Source: Bacteroidota bacterium
GTDB lineage: Bacteria > Bacteroidota > Bacteroidia > Chitinophagales > Chitinophagaceae
Reading direction: 5' to 3'
Length of the DNA: 64,000 nt
NCBI GenBank assembly: GCA_018267705.1
Contig: JAFDXX010000007.1
Location: 62,001 to 126,000 of the forward strand
Shown here: positions 60,792-64,000 of the stretch, one piece after another
Layout: every line of letters begins with the position of its first letter
Numbering within the stretch: position 1 is the first letter of the stretch
Program-made: the position numbers and the translations under genes
The notes under the pieces: model-generated
Seen by the model: only the letters and a program-made list of their open reading frames with translations
What the model was told of the DNA's origin: nothing
Database searches by the model: none

Positions 60792-63788
60792 TTATAATGT
60801 ACGTTTTATTTCTTCCTGTTCGTATGCAACAATGGTATCTCCTTGTTGAATATCGGCAAAGTTTTTAACGGTTAAACCGCACTCCATATTTGATACTACT
60901 TCTTTTGCATCATCTTTATAACGTTTTAAACTTGCTAATTCTGCAAAAGCACCTTCTTGACGTGGATATAGTAAAATGCCATCTCGGAATAAACGAATTT
61001 TGGCATCGCGTTTAATTCTTCCATCTGTAACAAAACATCCGGCAACGGTAACTTTATCAAACTTAAATACTTCTCTTATTTCAACAGTAGCCGTTTCTTT
61101 TTCTTGAATTTTTGGTTCTAGCATGCCTTCCATTGCACTCTTCACTTCATCTATTGCGTTATAGATAATTGAATACATTTTAATTTCAACTCCTTCATTT
61201 TGTGCCAATTTATTGGCTTGTGCTGAAGGGCGAACGTTAAAACCAATTAAAATTGCATCTGAAGCTGTTGCTAACAAAACATCACTTTCAGAAATTTGAC
61301 CTACCCCTTTATGTACTACTTGAACTACTATTTCTTGAGTAGATAGTTTTTGTAATGAATCGCTTAATGCTTCTACAGAACCATCCACATCTCCTTTAAT
61401 AATTATGTTTAATTCTTTGAAGTTTCCTAAAGCCAATCGGCGGCCAATTTCATCAAGTGTAATATGTTTTTTGGCTCTTAAACCTTGCTCACGTAATATT
61501 TGAGAGCGTTTTGAAGCTACTTCTTTGGCTTCATTTTCGTGTTCATATACTTTAAATTTCTCTCCGGCTTGTGGTGCCCCATTTAAACCTAATATAACAG
61601 CTGGTGTTGATGGAGGAGCTTCTTGTATGCGTTGATTACGCTCATTAAACATTGCTTTTACTCTTCCAAAATATTGCCCACTTACAATTAAATCTCCTTG
61701 TCTTAATGTTCCGTTTTGAACTAAAATTGTTGCAACATAACCGCGTCCTTTATCTAAAGATGCTTCAATAATAGTTCCGGTAGCTTCTTTATTTGGATTA
61801 GCTTTTAAATCTAATAATTCGGCTTCTAATAAAATTTTATCTAAAAGTAAATCAACATTTAATCCTTTTTTAGCACTTAGTTCTTGACTTTGAAATTTAC
61901 CGCCCCAGCTTTCAACCAGAATATTCATTTGTGAAAGTTGTTCGTAAATTTTTTCTGGTTTGGCTCCGTCTTTATCAATTTTATTTACAGCAAAAATCAT
62001 TGGTACACCTGCTGCTTGTGCGTGGCTAATAGCTTCTTTTGTTTGAGGCATTACGGCATCATCGGCAGCTACAACAATAACGGCAACATCGGTAATTTTT
62101 GCACCTCTTGCACGCATAGCTGTAAATGCCTCGTGGCCCGGTGTATCTAAAAAGGTAATATGTTTTCCGTTAGGTAAAGTAACTTCATATGCACCAATAT
62201 GTTGGGTGATGCCTCCTGCTTCGCCTGCTACCACATTGGCACTTCTTATATAATCTAATAATGATGTTTTACCATGATCTACGTGCCCCATTATGGTTAC
62301 AATTGGAGCACGGGGTTGTTGATCTTCTTCTGTATCAACTTCTTCTTCTTCACTTTCTTCAACGTCATCAATTCCTATAAATTCAACTTCAAAACCAAAT
62401 TCGCCTGCCATTAATTCTATTAGCTCGGCATCTAAACGTTGGTTAATGGAAACCATGATTCCTAAGCTCATACACTTGCTGATAATGTCTGTAAAACTTA
62501 CATCCATTAAGTTGGCTAATTCACTTACGGTAACAAACTCGGTAACTTGTAGTTTGTTGTTTGCTTCTATTTCGTTATTGGCATCGGCAGCTTCTTCTCT
62601 TTTTGCCTTGCGGTATTTGGCTTTTAAACTTTTTCCTCTTCCGCTTGCACCGGCAAGTTTGGCTTGTGTTTCTTTTATTTTGTCTTGAATTTCTTTGGCA
62701 TCAATTTCTTTGTCTTCTCTTCTAAAATCTTTGTTATGGCCACCACCTCTGTGTTGATTGTTGCCACCTCTGTTAAAATTACCGCCGCCGCGTTGTTGAT
62801 TATTGCCACCACCTCTGTTAAAATTGCCACCGCCGCGTTGTTGATTATTGCCGCCACCACCTTGTCTATTATTGGGAGTAGTATTAGTACCGCCGGCATT
62901 TGGTTTTTCATCTTTTCTAAAATCAACACGTTGAATGTGGCTTCCGCGTTTTTCTACGGGAATACGTTTGCGTACTCTGTGTTCGTCTTTAGCAGTTTGT
63001 TTAGGTCTGGTATCGTTATCAACCGGTAATGATATTTTACCTAAAATTTTTGGACCTGTTAATTTTTCTACTTCAATATTTTCAATAATAGGTTCTTCCG
63101 GATTGGGTTGTATTGAAGTTGGTTCTGCTGAGGATTGTGGTTTTTCAATTACTTTTTTTGTTTCTTCAACTTTGGGTTCTTGCTTAGCAATTACTTTTTC
63201 GGTTTTAGAAGTTTCTTTTGCCTCTTCTTTTTTCTTAGCAGTTTTTTTAGGTCGTGTTGAAGAATCAATAGTGCTTAAATCAATTTTACCTAAAACTTTT
63301 GGTTCTTCAATTTCAGGAGCATCTATTTTAACAACATCCGAAGTATCTGAAGGAATGGGTTTAGGATCTTCAATTATTATTTCTTTGGGTTGTGGTTTTT
63401 TCTCTTCTACAATTTCTTCAACCTTTGGTTCTTCTTTGGTAATTGGTTTTTTCTCTTCTACAACTTCTTCAACTTTGGGTTCTTCTTTAGCAATTGGTTT
63501 TTTGTCTTCTTCTTTTCTTTTTATAGAAATATCTTCTTCATCTTTTTTCTTTCTTACATCACTGCTGCTGCCTTTTGGAATTTCTACTAAATCGGCTTTG
63601 TTTTTAGCGGCTTTATCGCTGCTAAATTCATTTTGCAAGGAATAGTACATCTCTTCTGAAAGCTTTGCCGTAGGCTTCAGGTCGTCTTTTTTAAACCCTT
63701 TCTTGGCTAAAAAATCTATAAGGGTATCTTGCCCAATATTAAATTCTTTAGCTGCTGCTAATAACCTTGGTAATTTTAATTCTGACAT
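60792..63788 (-). CDS. infB: Translation initiation factor IF-2
   Basis: This 998-aa IF-2 has an N-terminal helical domain (about 1-55), a long variable region (about 60-400), and the conserved GTPase and C-terminal parts: G1 [13 protein letters not shown]3 DTPGH, G4 NKID, then domains II-IV with the fMet-tRNA-binding C2 domain at the end. The variable part contains acidic [12 protein letters not shown] repeats and an RGG/glycine-rich tandem repeat. It is directly downstream of nusA, as in the usual nusA-infB order. Confidence 0.97.
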   Translation of the reverse strand: MSELKLPRLLAAAKEFNIGQDTLIDFLAKKGFKKDDLKPTAKLSEEMYYSLQNEFSSDKAAKNKADLVEIPKGSSSDVRKKKDEEDISIKRKEEDKKPIAKEEPKVEEVVEEKKPITKEEPKVEEIVEEKKPQPKEIIIEDPKPIPSDTSDVVKIDAPEIEEPKVLGKIDLSTIDSSTRPKKTAKKKEEAKETSKTEKVIAKQEPKVEETKKVIEKPQSSAEPTSIQPNPEEPIIENIEVEKLTGPKILGKISLPVDNDTRPKQTAKDEHRVRKRIPVEKRGSHIQRVDFRKDEKPNAGGTNTTPNNRQGGGGNNQQRGGGNFNRGGGNNQQRGGGNFNRGGNNQHRGGGHNKDFRREDKEIDAKEIQDKIKETQAKLAGASGRGKSLKAKYRKAKREEAADANNEIEANNKLQVTEFVTVSELANLMDVSFTDIISKCMSLGIMVSINQRLDAELIELMAGEFGFEVEFIGIDDVEESEEEEVDTEEDQQPRAPIVTIMGHVDHGKTSLLDYIRSANVVAGEAGGITQHIGAYEVTLPNGKHITFLDTPGHEAFTAMRARGAKITDVAVIVVAADDAVMPQTKEAISHAQAAGVPMIFAVNKIDKDGAKPEKIYEQLSQMNILVESWGGKFQSQELSAKKGLNVDLLLDKILLEAELLDLKANPNKEATGTIIEASLDKGRGYVATILVQNGTLRQGDLIVSGQYFGRVKAMFNERNQRIQEAPPSTPAVILGLNGAPQAGEKFKVYEHENEAKEVASKRSQILREQGLRAKKHITLDEIGRRLALGNFKELNIIIKGDVDGSVEALSDSLQKLSTQEIVVQVVHKGVGQISESDVLLATASDAILIGFNVRPSAQANKLAQNEGVEIKMYSIIYNAIDEVKSAMEGMLEPKIQEKETATVEIREVFKFDKVTVAGCFVTDGRIKRDAKIRLFRDGILLYPRQEGAFAELASLKRYKDDAKEVVSNMECGLTVKNFADIQQGDTIVAYEQEEIKRTL
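62755..62862. repeat. 45-bp tandem repeat inside infB (RGG-rich)
   Basis: Two and a half copies of a 45-bp unit encode [19 protein letters not shown] repeats. Copies start 45 bases apart (matching positions 62792 and 62837). Such repeats can expand or contract by slippage. Confidence 0.6.
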
Positions 63789-63869
63789 TCAGTTTTATTT
63801 AGTTAAAACGGTTTTGTACTTATTACAAAACTATTTTATATTTTGTTTTTTGCTTTTATAATTTAGAAC

Positions 63870-64000
63870 TTATGCTTCTTTATTAAATTCTTCTTTAATT
63901 ATTTTAATAACATCGGCAATTGTTTCTTTTTCTAAATCTGTTCTTCTTTCTAATTCTTCCGGTGTTAATTTTAATACGCTTCTTCCGGTATCGCAACCAA
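63870..64000 (-). CDS. nusA: Transcription elongation factor NusA (C-terminal fragment)
   Basis: The frame entering from the window edge ends at the TAA at 63870-63872 and encodes 42 residues ending LTPEELERRTDLEKETIADV followed by IKIIKEEFNKEA. This matches the C-terminal end of Bacteroidetes NusA. It precedes infB by about 80 bases on the same strand, the usual order; a 7-bp hairpin (GTTTTGT/ACAAAAC at 63811-63831) lies in the gap. The rest is outside the window. Confidence 0.75.
   Translation of the reverse strand, partial: GCDTGRSVLKLTPEELERRTDLEKETIADVIKIIKEEFNKEA

Noticed and set aside
62664..63645. Long open frames opposite infB on the plus strand
   Set aside because: They are shadows of the repetitive, low-complexity infB coding sequence, with Ser/Phe/Leu-rich composition and no family motif.
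1..64000. Search for CRISPR arrays, insertion sequences, prophage genes, rRNA operons and att-type duplications at the tRNA genes
   Set aside because: No regularly spaced repeats, transposase or integrase motifs, rRNA signatures or obvious tRNA 3'-end duplications were seen.

Overview
The window is AT-rich chromosomal DNA from a member of the Bacteroidetes, most likely order Chitinophagales. The evidence is the TAnnTTTG promoter elements, weak Shine-Dalgarno sites, a uppS-bamA pair, and a complete alternative complex III (ACIII) plus heme-copper oxidase operon in the order usual for the phylum. Families such as DUF4834, DUF5522 and a PSP1/RicT protein are also typical. No insertion sequence, prophage, CRISPR array or rRNA was seen.

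Layout. 1-2.7 kb: bamA (cut by the window edge) behind uppS. 2.9-7.3 kb: a secreted PQQ-repeat propeller protein and a TPR histidine kinase/LuxR regulator pair. 7.4-13 kb: acyl-CoA dehydrogenase behind a marR gene with a palindromic operator, then divergent hydrolase, glycosyltransferase and peptide-type ABC permease genes. 13-19.1 kb: cell-surface polysaccharide genes (O-antigen ligase-like, chain-length-like, sulfatase-like, a kinase-like/methyltransferase fusion and a 55-aa membrane protein). An Lrp-type regulator and an unusual tRNA-like RNA at 16044-16215 lie among them. 19.2-20.5 kb: trmB, DUF5522 and an alkyltransferase-like gene.

20.85-36.6 kb is one long minus-strand respiratory block. 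Read 5' to 3' it is actA-actB-actC-actD-actE-actF, cox2, cox1, heme O synthase, two subunit III genes, subunit IV, SCO and DUF420. It encodes a chain from menaquinol through ACIII and cytochrome c to oxygen, with its heme and copper assembly factors. A REP-like double hairpin sits between actE and actF.

36.8-51.6 kb is mostly housekeeping: purN, the nnr repair enzyme, tRNA-Asn, hflX, a CAT-anticodon tRNA, an RlmD-type rRNA methyltransferase, two rhomboids, two EEP-family proteins, cysS and a PSP1/RicT protein. 52-58.6 kb holds an S9 peptidase and four metabolic enzymes. 58.7-64 kb has pyrH, a TolC-type protein, infB and the end of nusA.

The two most notable signals are (1) a class II (Leu-like) tRNA body carrying a roughly 100-nt domain in place of the variable arm and an abnormal anticodon loop, and (2) a 13-codon leader peptide ending Cys-Tyr-Cys-Cys-Cys directly behind a consensus promoter and just upstream of cysS. 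The second suggests cysteine-responsive control of cysteinyl-tRNA synthetase.
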